In this document: positions 26,973 through 35,507 of the stretch, one piece after another
Position numbering within the stretch: position 1 is the stretch's first letter
Layout: the number at the start of each line of letters is the position of its first letter
Assembly: GCA_023412915.1 (NCBI GenBank)
Contig: JAEZRE010000007.1
Location: forward strand, 1-64,000
Source of the DNA: Bacillota bacterium
GTDB lineage: Bacteria; Bacillota; Clostridia; Acetivibrionales; DTU013
DNA: 64,000 nucleotides
Reading direction: 5' to 3'
Notes under the pieces: model-generated
What the model was told of the DNA's origin: nothing
What the model saw: only the letters and a program-made list of their open reading frames with translations
Database searches by the model: none
Program-made: the position numbers and the translations under genes

Positions 26973-27452
26973 ATGAAGATTTTGGTCATCAGTGACACAC
27001 ACGGAGATACAAATAAGGCTGAAGAAGCCATAAGATCGAATAAAGAAATCAACATGATCATTCATCTTGGAGACTATTTCAGAGATGCACAAAAGCTGTC
27101 GGGTATGTTCCCGAACATACCTGTGGAATATATCTATGGCAACAGTGATTTTATGGTGGAGAACGTTCCTGCCGAAAAGATGCTTGAGGTATGCGGAAAG
27201 AAGATTTTTATCACACACGGGCACAGGTATTCGGTAAAATGGGATTATGGCAGGCTTTACAGGAAAGCTGAGGAGCTGAAAGCCGACATGATTCTTTTTG
27301 GGCATACGCATGTCCCGGAGATCATCGAAAAGGATGACGTCTTTCTGTTGAACCCCGGGAGCACAAGCGATCCCCGGGACGAATCGGATGAATCCTACGC
27401 CATAATCGACATAGTGGGGGATAAGGTAGTACCGAAGATTTGTTATATTTAA
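26973..27452 (+). CDS. YsnB/MJ0936-type phosphodiesterase
   Basis: Small metallophosphoesterase of the YfcE/YsnB/MJ0936 family. ISDTHGD (D8, H10), HLGDYF, YGNSD, ITHGH and FGHTHVP supply the complete two-metal site. ATG 26973 is preceded by GGGGGT; an in-frame ATG further up (26946) has none. 159 residues, cytoplasmic. The natural substrate is unknown. Conserved pairing with rdgB suggests a nucleotide-related role. Confidence 0.92.
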   Translation: MKILVISDTHGDTNKAEEAIRSNKEINMIIHLGDYFRDAQKLSGMFPNIPVEYIYGNSDFMVENVPAEKMLEVCGKKIFITHGHRYSVKWDYGRLYRKAEELKADMILFGHTHVPEIIEKDDVFLLNPGSTSDPRDESDESYAIIDIVGDKVVPKICYI

Positions 27453-27519
27453 GTACGGCGCCGTTTGCATCGCCGTTTGTCATTTAGACGGTATATTTCA
27501 CGGTCCCTGTACGCGTGGG

Positions 27520-27741
27520 TCAACCCCGCGCGTGGCAGCAGCCGCTCCCGCAGTGGTGCGCGTTGGGACATTCGCCCGCGCCGGAGCTCTTGGACTGGAT
27601 TATATTGACCTTGGAGAATACGGCCTCCAGCTTGTCTCCGCCGCATTTGGGGCATTTTATCCTTTTGTTCTCGCGATCGCTCATTGACGCCATCACGTTA
27701 AATACTTCGCCGCAATCGCATTTTAGATCATAAAAAGGCAT
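27520..27741 (-). CDS. FmdB-type zinc ribbon protein
   Basis: Small regulatory-type zinc ribbon: MPFYDLKCDCGEVF with a second CPKCGG pair completes a Cys4 site. A Cys/His-rich tail (CPNAHHCGSGCC) extends past the usual FmdB ribbon and could bind another metal. GGAGG lies before the ATG. 73 residues. Precise function is unknown. Confidence 0.88.
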   Translation of the reverse strand: MPFYDLKCDCGEVFNVMASMSDRENKRIKCPKCGGDKLEAVFSKVNIIQSKSSGAGECPNAHHCGSGCCHARG

Positions 27742-27775
27742 ATTTCAATCCTCCGTTAATTTGCTTTACTTTATT

Positions 27776-28297
27776 TTACTGCATCGTTTCATGAAATACC
27801 AGTTCGTCAATAGGCTTTCTCATGGTATCGTGCCTGTCCGGCGGCAGCGGGTCGCCTTCGGCATAGCCTATAGCCAGTATATTGACAGGTTCCACGTTTG
27901 AGGGCAGGTTGAACTCGCTTTTTATTATATCAGGCTTGAAGCTGCAGATCCAAACGCTGCCCAGACCGAGCTCTGTAGCCTGCAGCATCATGTGATCTGT
28001 TACGATGCTGGCGTCTATATCCACCAGATTCTTGCCGTCATACGGCCTTACCCAGACGGAGTTTTTATCCGAGCAGACAATGATGACCAGCGGGGCGCCG
28101 AAAACCCTTGCGGCTTTTTCGACTTTCTTCAAGCCTTCTTCCTCACGGAGAACGATCAACCTCTGCGGTTGCCTGTTTACGCCAGTAGGAGCGACCCTGC
28201 CGGCCTCCAATATCTTCATCAGCTTGTCTTCTTCCACTTTTCTGGATTGATAGCTCCGAACCGAGTATCTCTTTTTGGCGATATCGATAAAATTCAT
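27776..28297 (-). CDS. Nitroreductase-family flavoprotein
   Basis: FMN-dependent NAD(P)H oxidoreductase fold: RYSVRSYQSRKVEEDKL at the N-terminus (FMN phosphate contact), APTGVNRQPQRLIVL and the GLGSVWICSF signature. At 173 residues it is a short member. GGAGGCAGAAC precedes the ATG. It sits between fmdB and a MATE gene on the same strand. Substrate unknown. Confidence 0.9.
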   Translation of the reverse strand: MNFIDIAKKRYSVRSYQSRKVEEDKLMKILEAGRVAPTGVNRQPQRLIVLREEEGLKKVEKAARVFGAPLVIIVCSDKNSVWVRPYDGKNLVDIDASIVTDHMMLQATELGLGSVWICSFKPDIIKSEFNLPSNVEPVNILAIGYAEGDPLPPDRHDTMRKPIDELVFHETMQ

Positions 28298-28374
28298 ATG
28301 TTCTGCCTCCGATCCTGTTTCTTTTCATAATTCCATTTTACAAGTATGCTCAGCAGCAGGCAATATATAACCTG

Positions 28375-29796
28375 TCAGCATGCCTGTGTTTCGCCGACCT
28401 CTTCCGTACGGCTCTTCATATGCTTCCATTTTCCCGATCTGAATCTGAGGAAGACTATCAGCGACCTCGTATACTGATCCAGCACGAGCGCGATCCAGGC
28501 GCCGTTCAAACCCCACTTCAATACGTTTACAAAGAAATAGGCAACGACTACCCTGAAAACCCAGATGCCGAAAATGGAGGCATAAAGGGGGTACATCGTA
28601 TCGCCTGCACCTCTCAGCGCGCCGGCTAGCGAAAGCTGCGTGGACTGGCCGGGCATGGCGAGCGACATTATCTTGAGTACGGTACCTGCCATTGCGGCAA
28701 CAGCGAGATCATCCGTATATAACCTCGCTATCGGATGTGAAAAAATTATGTAAAAAACTCCTATAGTACATGCCACAGCTACAGCCACATGATGTATCAC
28801 ATTTGCATATTTTTGAGCGAGCACTTCGTCATTCGCGCCAAGGCTCTGACCCACAAGCGTTGTTGAAGCGACTCCGAAAGCCATGCATGGCGAAAAGGCC
28901 AGGCCGTTTATGTTCAAACCTATCTGGTGGGCTGCAAATCCTGCCGTGCCAAGCCCCGAAACAGTCCGCGCAAATATCATGAGACCGCTTTGTATGACAA
29001 ACTGCTCCATTGCAGCCGGCAAGCCTATGGAAAATACACGTTTTATAATGACGAAATCGGGATGGTACCTTCCTCTGTGGCGTATATTGATTGAGGATTT
29101 GTTCGAGAGGCTTATTATATAAAAACCTATCAAACAAGCTATGATTCTCGAAATAGTAGTCGAGATAGCCGCACCCTCGACTTTGAGTTCGGGAAGGCCC
29201 AGCTTGCCGTATATCAGGAGGTAATTGCCGAATACATTGAGAAGATTGCTTCCGATATTGTACAGCATGGGGATTCTGGTTTCACCCGCTCCGCGCAGTG
29301 ATGCCGTGATGCCCATGGTGACAGCCTGGAAAAGCAATCCCGAAGCGACGATCCGGAAGTAGGCCGTGGCGTCCTCGATGGTATCGGCCTGAGCGCCCAT
29401 GAAGGTGACAATGTAACGTGAAAAAACCATGCCTGTCGTACTCATGACCAAACCAAGCACAATATTTACAACAATTATCTGCCTCGTGACAGCCGACGCC
29501 TTTTCAACATTGCCCGCGCCTATGTTCCAGGCGACGAGGGCTGTCGTACCTACGTTGACCGCGGCAAAAACGGCAAGCAAAAGCATGAACGGCTGGTTTG
29601 TCAGCCCTACGGAAGCTATCGCCGCGGGACTGAGCTGACCGACCATTATCATATCTATCATACCAAAAAGGTTGGACATTACGAGTTCGATAAAGGCGGG
29701 CCAGGTTATCGCAACGATGCGGCGCCTCATTTCGGCGGAATTGTAATCGGCTTCGGGTGCTGCGTTTTCTTTGTTTTTTGGCTGAAGTAGAAGCAA
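28375..29796 (-). CDS. MATE-family multidrug/cation antiporter
   Basis: Twelve hydrophobic segments and the MATE hallmark repeats (PAFIELVMSNLFGMIDMIMVGQL near the N-terminus and LPAAMEQFVIQSGLMIFARTV in the second half). 473 residues, standard size. The frame begins at a TTG at 29796, 11 nt after GAGAGG; an internal ATG at 29730 is the alternative. It exports drugs or cations using Na+ or H+ gradients; the substrate cannot be told. C-terminal residues are polar and short. Confidence 0.92.
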   Translation of the reverse strand: MLLLQPKNKENAAPEADYNSAEMRRRIVAITWPAFIELVMSNLFGMIDMIMVGQLSPAAIASVGLTNQPFMLLLAVFAAVNVGTTALVAWNIGAGNVEKASAVTRQIIVVNIVLGLVMSTTGMVFSRYIVTFMGAQADTIEDATAYFRIVASGLLFQAVTMGITASLRGAGETRIPMLYNIGSNLLNVFGNYLLIYGKLGLPELKVEGAAISTTISRIIACLIGFYIISLSNKSSINIRHRGRYHPDFVIIKRVFSIGLPAAMEQFVIQSGLMIFARTVSGLGTAGFAAHQIGLNINGLAFSPCMAFGVASTTLVGQSLGANDEVLAQKYANVIHHVAVAVACTIGVFYIIFSHPIARLYTDDLAVAAMAGTVLKIMSLAMPGQSTQLSLAGALRGAGDTMYPLYASIFGIWVFRVVVAYFFVNVLKWGLNGAWIALVLDQYTRSLIVFLRFRSGKWKHMKSRTEEVGETQAC

Positions 29797-29933
29797 CGGA
29801 AAGACATCCTCTCTTTTTTGTAAAAAAACAATATTATAATTGTAGCTTCAAAAAGTAGAAATAGCAAATTGCTCCAGCCGTATTTAGCACTTGCGTCAGC
29901 CTGTAAGTTCCTATTAAAAACTTTGCAAAACGC

Positions 29934-29962
29934 TTCAACATTATTGGGGAAATTGTTATAAT
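29934..29962 (+). promoter_or_regulatory. Promoter of the VanY-type gene
   Basis: TTCAAC (29934-29939), 17 bp, TATAAT (29957-29962). It lies about 70 bp before the start codon. The gap between the divergent MATE and VanY genes otherwise shows nothing recognisable. Confidence 0.5.
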
Positions 29963-30032
29963 ATAAGAGATTCTGCAGTATTTTATCGATTTTACCTATT
30001 TATTTTATTTTACCTTATTTGGGGGCACATGG

Positions 30033-31583
30033 ATGAGACACATCTGGGGCAGGGTATGGGCAGCTTTGGTTATCACCGGCATCATCAGTTTTTTATCGGC
30101 TCCGTCCCTGGCAGCCGCTATTCCTCAATCACCATTCAAAAACTCCGCAAACCCGAAGATCAATTTTATCAAGCTGACGGACGGAACTGCCGTCAACTTG
30201 ATCGATACGACAAAAGCTCCTCTTGTGTTGGACAAACGAGGCTGTAGCTATGAACCGGCCGATGCGGCGAAGCCTGTCTCGATCAAAAACGACGTCAGGA
30301 TCACAGCGGACGGGATATCGGTGTATGACGCCGTTATTGACGGCGATCTTTACGTCTATGGCGATAAAGCCGTGCTGAACAGCCTTGTTGTAAAAGGGAA
30401 GGTCATTATTGTCTCCGGACAGGACGTTGCAATGGATTACTGCAGTATAGACGGTGATATAGTTATAATGGAACCGGATGAGGAAGCTGCGGAAGCTTAC
30501 GGCGATATACAGCAGCAGGCTGCATTGGCCGCTAAACCGCCGGATATATTTGCCGTTGATACAGGCGCTGTCGTTGATACGGGCGATACCGTGAAGGAAA
30601 CGGCCGATACCGTTGACACAGGCGCTATCGTGAAAGAAACGGCCGATGCCGCGAAGGAAACGGCCGATGCCGTTGACACTGGCGCTGTCGTTGATACGGG
30701 CAATACCGTGAAGGAAACGGCCGATGCCGTTGACACTGGCGCTATCGTTGATACAGGCGCTATCGCGGGGGAAGAAGCTGCTGCCGGTCTGAACGTTCCG
30801 GGAGTCGGCCCCGACAATTCCACTGCCGAACAACATGCTTCCTTAGACGAGCCGTCCGACTCCGACGCCCTGGATGAAAAACCGGCGGATAAGCCAACGG
30901 ATAGGCCAACGGATAAGCCGGCAAAGAAGCCGGCGGTGGTGTTTCTGGAGTCAATTTCGATAGATGACTATAATAGCAGGTATGCGGTTGCCAATAAAAC
31001 CTGGATGCTGCCTCAAGGCTGGAAGCCAAAGGATCTTGCGGCTATAACCGTGCCTTACAGGGGAAGAGCCGAAGCGAAATATATGCGCAGGGAAGCTTCG
31101 GATGCCCTCACACTGTTGTTTGCAGCCGCAAAAAAGGACGGGATCGCGTTGTGCGGTATTTCCGGCTACAGATCCTACGAGCTTCAGAAATCCGTATATA
31201 ATAAATACGCCAGGCAGCTTGGTGAGAAAACAGCCGATATGTTAAGCGCAAAACCGGGCACCAGCGAGCACCAGACCGGCCTCGCCATAGACATATCGGC
31301 AAAATCCATAAATTATGCGCTAAGCAATTCCTTTGCCAACACGCGCGAAGGGAAGTGGCTGGCTCAAAATGCAGCCCGATTCGGCTTTATCCTGAGATAC
31401 CCGAAGGGCAGGGAAGCAATTACCGGGTACACATACGAGCCGTGGCATTTCCGGTACATCGGAAAGGAACTGGCTGCCGACATAACTAAAAAAGGTGTTA
31501 CGCTTGAAGAATACTATGACATAGCCCCGAAGAACATCGTGCGGGAGTTGATTGCCGGAAAGCTCAGCGTTAACGGCATTTGA
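30033..31583 (+). CDS. Secreted D-alanyl-D-alanine carboxypeptidase (VanY/M15B)
   Basis: Zinc peptidase that trims the terminal D-Ala of peptidoglycan stems. A signal peptide (about residues 1-29, ending APSLAAA) precedes a ~140-residue beta-rich region with repeated IDGDLYVYG/IDGDIVIME strands. Residues ~175-246 are 6/7-residue modules VDTGAV and VKETADA, then a Pro/Lys linker. The M15B domain follows, with GISGYRSYELQ, SEHQTGLAID (H413, D420) and EPWHFRY (E469, H472), all needed for zinc and catalysis. A GGGGG ribosome site precedes ATG 30033. It is monocistronic, with a strong terminator. Confidence 0.92.
   Translation: MRHIWGRVWAALVITGIISFLSAPSLAAAIPQSPFKNSANPKINFIKLTDGTAVNLIDTTKAPLVLDKRGCSYEPADAAKPVSIKNDVRITADGISVYDAVIDGDLYVYGDKAVLNSLVVKGKVIIVSGQDVAMDYCSIDGDIVIMEPDEEAAEAYGDIQQQAALAAKPPDIFAVDTGAVVDTGDTVKETADTVDTGAIVKETADAAKETADAVDTGAVVDTGNTVKETADAVDTGAIVDTGAIAGEEAAAGLNVPGVGPDNSTAEQHASLDEPSDSDALDEKPADKPTDRPTDKPAKKPAVVFLESISIDDYNSRYAVANKTWMLPQGWKPKDLAAITVPYRGRAEAKYMRREASDALTLLFAAAKKDGIALCGISGYRSYELQKSVYNKYARQLGEKTADMLSAKPGTSEHQTGLAIDISAKSINYALSNSFANTREGKWLAQNAARFGFILRYPKGREAITGYTYEPWHFRYIGKELAADITKKGVTLEEYYDIAPKNIVRELIAGKLSVNGI
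30555..30770 (+). repeat. 18/21-bp modular repeats in the VanY-type gene
   Basis: The stretch is built from two DNA modules: an 18-bp GTTGAYACNGGCGCTRTC-type unit (protein VDTGAV/I) and a 21-bp GTGAAGGAAACGGCCGATG-type unit (protein VKETADA), shuffled as 18-18-21, 18-21-21, 18-18-21, 18-18. Copies are 85-100% identical by eye, so the linker has expanded recently. Confidence 0.8.
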
Positions 31584-31600
31584 AGTTAAAAGCACCCGAA

Positions 31601-31629
31601 AAAGCAGGCACCTGACGTGCCTGCTTTTA
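31601..31629. terminator. Bidirectional terminator between convergent genes
   Basis: Perfect 12-bp arms AAAAGCAGGCAC (31601-31612) and GTGCCTGCTTTT (31618-31629) with a 5-nt loop. It serves both the VanY-type gene and the minus-strand gene, whose stop codon lies in the right arm. Confidence 0.88.
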
Positions 31630-32301
31630 CCTTGTAAAGAGCCTTATTTCCATCCAGTCAAAAGCCATCCAGTCACCAGCGCCTGCATTTGACGTATTTT
31701 CAATAGTGACCCGGTTGGTTCTGCGGAGATTGGCGATGTCGAACGGCAGGTTTATCCAGTTGTTAAACATGCCTCCGGCAGGGACTCCGTGTTCAAGGTT
31801 CACTCTTCCGTCATGCACTACAGTGCCATTTATAGTTATCCTTGCCGAGTAGCGGTTGACCGGTACATTCGCGTGGTCGTCGAGGACAGCCCGTATGATC
31901 ACCTGTGCGCGCTGGTTCCCGGGTACGGCCAGAAAAGCGGGTGACCTGAATGTCCAGGAGCCGCGGTTTCCGGTATAAAGGATATCGGCGTTCCTGCTTG
32001 GGTTACCATAGTTGGGGTAAGCGGTCAGTTCCTTGAACAGAGACAAGGTAGTTGTTGCCGGATTATCGCTTAAAAGAGGCGGAGGATCCTGTTGCGCAAG
32101 CAGCGTCGGGCTTATATAGTCGACATCGTCGTCTGCGTCCGCAGTATAAGTGTATTGAACCGGAGCATATTGAGCCGGAGCATATTGTACCGGATAGCTC
32201 TGGAACATTGGCTGCTGATACGGCATTGTCTGTTGAGCGGTCATATACGGCTGGGTATAGTATTGGCTTACAAAAGGATAGGACACATAAGGCATTTCCA
32301 T
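31627..32301 (-). CDS. Hypothetical protein with Tyr/Gln/Pro-rich N-terminus
   Basis: Residues 1-55 are dominated by Tyr, Gln, Pro and Met (YPFVSQYYTQPYM, VQYAPAQYAPVQYTY), without a signal peptide. Residues ~90-224 look like a compact beta-sandwich with NRYSARITINGTVVHDG and a C-terminal DWMAFDWMEIRLF strand, the layout of carbohydrate-binding or jelly-roll modules. Such Tyr-rich starts occur in spore-coat and other cross-linked proteins, so a coat or surface role is possible; the family is not recognised. ATG 32301 is preceded by GGGAGATGGAATT. Confidence 0.7.
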   Translation of the reverse strand: MEMPYVSYPFVSQYYTQPYMTAQQTMPYQQPMFQSYPVQYAPAQYAPVQYTYTADADDDVDYISPTLLAQQDPPPLLSDNPATTTLSLFKELTAYPNYGNPSRNADILYTGNRGSWTFRSPAFLAVPGNQRAQVIIRAVLDDHANVPVNRYSARITINGTVVHDGRVNLEHGVPAGGMFNNWINLPFDIANLRRTNRVTIENTSNAGAGDWMAFDWMEIRLFTR

Positions 32302-32510
32302 AATTCCATCTCCCTAATATTTATATTTCATAATATTCTTAAGTGCCGTATTTTGTTCACTACTTGCAATACAGCCCAGTAAAGAGTCGGGGCGGGGTAG
32401 CTGCAAATATTTCAGAAAAATATTATAGAATCAATTTAACAATTAAAGGTATAATTCTATTATTGGATTTATTGCATATGAAATTATTCAGCAATAGCGG
32501 AGGAAAAAAT

Positions 32511-34517
32511 ATGGGGATGTTCATTAAGGAAACAAATAAACTGATATGGAATTTCAATGGAGAAAAGCTTGTTTTGGAGCCCTGGAACGAGAACAGCCTC
32601 AGGGTTCGTTCGGTTATGATGGGAGATATTCTGGATACGGACTATGCCTTGCTGCCTGCAAATAAATGCGATACGCAAATTGAAATTAAGGAGAAAAGAG
32701 CTTCGATTACCAACGGCAAAATCAAAGCTGTCCTGGAAGAAATCGAATGGACGAAGAACTGCCGAATCAGCTATTACAACCAGAACGGAAAGCTGCTTCT
32801 TCAGGAGTTGGGCAACCATGGCGCGCTAAACCTTCAGGCCCGCAAATTCAAACCTATAATCGGCGGCGATTTCCGGCTGACGGCTTCCTTCGAATCGGAC
32901 GAAAACGAAAAGCTCTACGGTATGGGGCAGTATCAGCAGGAAATCATGGATATCAAGCACTGCAGCTTCGAACTTGCACACAGAAACTCACAGGCAAGTA
33001 TTCCGTTTGTGCTATCAAGCCTGGGATACGGTTTCCTTTGGCACAATCCGGCCATAGGCAAGGCCAGCTTCAACAGGAACAGGACCGAATGGCATGCGGA
33101 GAGTACGAAACAGCTGGATTACTGGATAACCGCCGGGGATACGCCGGCGGAAATAGAGGAAGCCTTCGCCGGGGTCACCGGAAAGGTTCCCATGATGCCT
33201 GAATACGGCCTCGGGTTCTGGCAGTGCAAATTGAGGTATTACAACCAGGAGCAGCTGCTTGAGGTCGCAAGGGAATACAAGCGCAGGAACCTTCCCATCG
33301 ACGTCATAGTATGCGACTTTTTCCACTGGCCCAAAATGGGCGACTTCAGATTTGACGAAGAATTCTTCCCCGACCCGAAAGCAATGGTCGACGAGCTGAA
33401 GAAAATGGGAATAGAATTGATGGTGTCCATATGGCCGCAGATCGACCTCGAAAGCGAGAACTACAACGAAATGCGGGAGAGAAACCTGCTGGTCAAGCCC
33501 GAAATGGGGGTCAACATAAGCATGCTGTTCGGAGGCTTCAGCAATTTCTATGACGCTACCAACCCGGCTGCACGAAAATACGTTTGGGAGAAGTGCAAAA
33601 AGAACTATTACGATAACGGCATCAAAATATTCTGGCTCGATGAAGCTGAGCCGGAATACAGCGTTTACGACTTTGATAACTACCGGTACCACGCCGGACC
33701 CAATGTCCAGATAGGCAATATTTATCCTCAGCTGTTTTCCAGGACCTTTTACGAAGGGATGGAAGCCGAAGGCCAGCGGGATATCGTAAATCTTGTCAGG
33801 TGCGCCTGGCTGGGAAGCCAGCGGTACGGCGCGCTTGTCTGGTCGGGAGATATTCATTCCTCGTTCGAGGATTTCAGAAAACAGATCTGTGCCGGGCTCC
33901 AGATGGGATTGTGCGGGATTCCGTGGTGGACTACCGATATTGGCGGTTTTCACGGGGGATACCCTGAAAATGCAAGCTTCAGGCAGCTTTTGATACGCTG
34001 GTTCCAGTACGGAACGTTCAGTCCGGTCATGCGTCTGCATGGGGACAGGCAGCCCGATACCAAGCTGTACAAAAAGGACGGAAGTTCCGCGCTGTTCACG
34101 GGAAGCGACAATGAAGTGTGGAGCTTTGGCGAAGAAGTCTACGGAATACTTGCAAGGTATATGAAGCTGAGGGAGATCATGCGTCCGTATACGCGCGAGT
34201 TGATGAAGCAGGCCCATGAAAAAGGCACTCCTGTAATGAGGACGATGTTCTATGAATTTCCTGAAGACGAGCAATGCTGGACGCTTAAGGATCAGTACAT
34301 GTTCGGAGGCGATTTGCTGGTCGCACCGGTCGTACATGAAAATATGACTTCGAGGGATGTTTACCTCCCCGCAGGCACAGAATGGACCAGCCTTTGGAGC
34401 GGTGAAGCCTTTAAGGGAGGGCAGGCCGTACATGTCGAAGCGCCTCTTGCTATAATCCCTGTTTTTCTTAGAGACGGAAGACACAAGGAATGGATCGATT
34501 CCATGAGGAGACTTTGA
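32511..34517 (+). CDS. GH31 alpha-glycosidase (alpha-xylosidase-like)
   Basis: Retaining glycosidase of family GH31. An N-terminal beta-sandwich (1-225) precedes a TIM barrel with nucleophile D377 in KIFWLDEAEP and acid/base D447 in LVWSGDIHSSF; PWWTTDIGGFHGG and MRLHGDRQP complete the pocket. The KIFWLDEAE version resembles the alpha-xylosidase branch. ATG 32511 has CGGAGG upstream; the in-frame start at 32343 is unsupported. 668 residues, no signal peptide, so it acts on imported oligosaccharides. It lies one base before an ANT(6)-like gene, and next to other hemicellulose genes. Confidence 0.93.
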   Translation: MGMFIKETNKLIWNFNGEKLVLEPWNENSLRVRSVMMGDILDTDYALLPANKCDTQIEIKEKRASITNGKIKAVLEEIEWTKNCRISYYNQNGKLLLQELGNHGALNLQARKFKPIIGGDFRLTASFESDENEKLYGMGQYQQEIMDIKHCSFELAHRNSQASIPFVLSSLGYGFLWHNPAIGKASFNRNRTEWHAESTKQLDYWITAGDTPAEIEEAFAGVTGKVPMMPEYGLGFWQCKLRYYNQEQLLEVAREYKRRNLPIDVIVCDFFHWPKMGDFRFDEEFFPDPKAMVDELKKMGIELMVSIWPQIDLESENYNEMRERNLLVKPEMGVNISMLFGGFSNFYDATNPAARKYVWEKCKKNYYDNGIKIFWLDEAEPEYSVYDFDNYRYHAGPNVQIGNIYPQLFSRTFYEGMEAEGQRDIVNLVRCAWLGSQRYGALVWSGDIHSSFEDFRKQICAGLQMGLCGIPWWTTDIGGFHGGYPENASFRQLLIRWFQYGTFSPVMRLHGDRQPDTKLYKKDGSSALFTGSDNEVWSFGEEVYGILARYMKLREIMRPYTRELMKQAHEKGTPVMRTMFYEFPEDEQCWTLKDQYMFGGDLLVAPVVHENMTSRDVYLPAGTEWTSLWSGEAFKGGQAVHVEAPLAIIPVFLRDGRHKEWIDSMRRL

Positions 34518-34518
34518 A

Positions 34519-35382
34519 ATGCGTACTGAAGCGGAAATGATGGATCTGATAATAAAGAAGGCCGCAGAAGACGAGAGAATCCGCGCTGTCGCCATGGATG
34601 GCTCGAGAGCGAATAAAAATGCGGTGCACGACGAGTACAGCGATTTCGATATCGTTTATTTTGTTACCGATGTACGCGAATTTACAAGAGACAAAAGCTG
34701 GGTGGACTATTTCGGCGATATTCTGATAGTACAGTATCCCGCGGATTGGTACAAGCATCCCTATGATTACGACAGTCATGATTCCTTTGCCTTTCTGATG
34801 CAGTTTGCGGATGGTAACAGGATAGATCTGACTATTGTTGACGTAAGAAATATAGAAAAGGAAAAGCAAAATGCCGAGCCCAGGATTGTTCTTTTGAACA
34901 AGGACAATTTCAGCGAGCTGATTCCGCTGGACAGTGAAAAGGCTTTTTATATCAAACCGCCGTCGAAGATGGAATTTGATAACGTCTGCAACGAATTCAG
35001 ATGGCTTTCGGTCTATATAACAAAAGGGCTGTGCAGAGACGAATTCTATTACGCCAGACACATTTATGAAGTTCCGATCATGGAAATGTTCATGAAAATG
35101 TTGAATTGGAAGATCGGTATATTGCATGGGTTCAATGTAAGTACCGGAGCTCACGGCAAATATCTGAAAAGGTTTCTCACCCGCAATGAAATGAACCGTT
35201 TCCGGGGGATATTCCCAAACGGCGAATACAAGGATATCTGGGATAAACTTTTTCTCATGTACGACTACTTTGACGAATTGGAAACGGAGGTTGCCGATGG
35301 ACTGGGCTTTCAGCGCAACAGGGAGGAAACGGAAAAGGTCAGGGCTTTCCTGGAAGCAAGGAGATCGGCTAAGGAAATGTGA
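34519..35382 (+). CDS. Aminoglycoside 6-adenylyltransferase-like protein
   Basis: ANT(6)/AadE-type nucleotidyltransferase. The motif GSRANK (28-33) with SDFDIVYFV carrying D42 and D44 is the catalytic signature, and FADGNRIDLTIVD holds the third Asp. The length of 287 residues is normal. It begins one base after the GH31 stop, so it is read from the same mRNA. Intrinsic clostridial members of this family are common; actual streptomycin resistance is not implied by sequence alone. Its place inside a sugar operon is odd. Confidence 0.9.
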   Translation: MRTEAEMMDLIIKKAAEDERIRAVAMDGSRANKNAVHDEYSDFDIVYFVTDVREFTRDKSWVDYFGDILIVQYPADWYKHPYDYDSHDSFAFLMQFADGNRIDLTIVDVRNIEKEKQNAEPRIVLLNKDNFSELIPLDSEKAFYIKPPSKMEFDNVCNEFRWLSVYITKGLCRDEFYYARHIYEVPIMEMFMKMLNWKIGILHGFNVSTGAHGKYLKRFLTRNEMNRFRGIFPNGEYKDIWDKLFLMYDYFDELETEVADGLGFQRNREETEKVRAFLEARRSAKEM

Positions 35383-35400
35383 GGAGTTATCTACATTTTG

Positions 35401-35433
35401 GCAATGTGCCGGATATTTGCAATGTGATATAAT
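35401..35433 (+). promoter_or_regulatory. Extended -10 promoter and direct repeat before the sensor kinase gene
   Basis: TGATATAAT (35425-35433) is an extended -10 element. Upstream the octamer GCAATGTG occurs twice, at 35401-35408 and 35419-35426, 18 bp apart, with the second copy touching the -10. This is compatible with autoregulation of the kinase-regulator pair, but the binder is unknown. Confidence 0.5.
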
Positions 35434-35507
35434 CGATTTGCCTAATAATAGGACAGATAAATACAATTGTATTAAAATAGATGAAGAAGCGGTGAGGTGA
35501 CAGGATT

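Noticed and set aside
29924..29938. Catabolite-control (cre) site before the VanY-type gene
   Set aside because: TGCAAAACGCTTCAA has one base too many between the half-sites and breaks the consensus.
33015..34595. 526-codon minus-strand frame opposite the GH31 gene
   Set aside because: Shadow of GH31, whose catalytic residues and ribosome site are on the plus strand.
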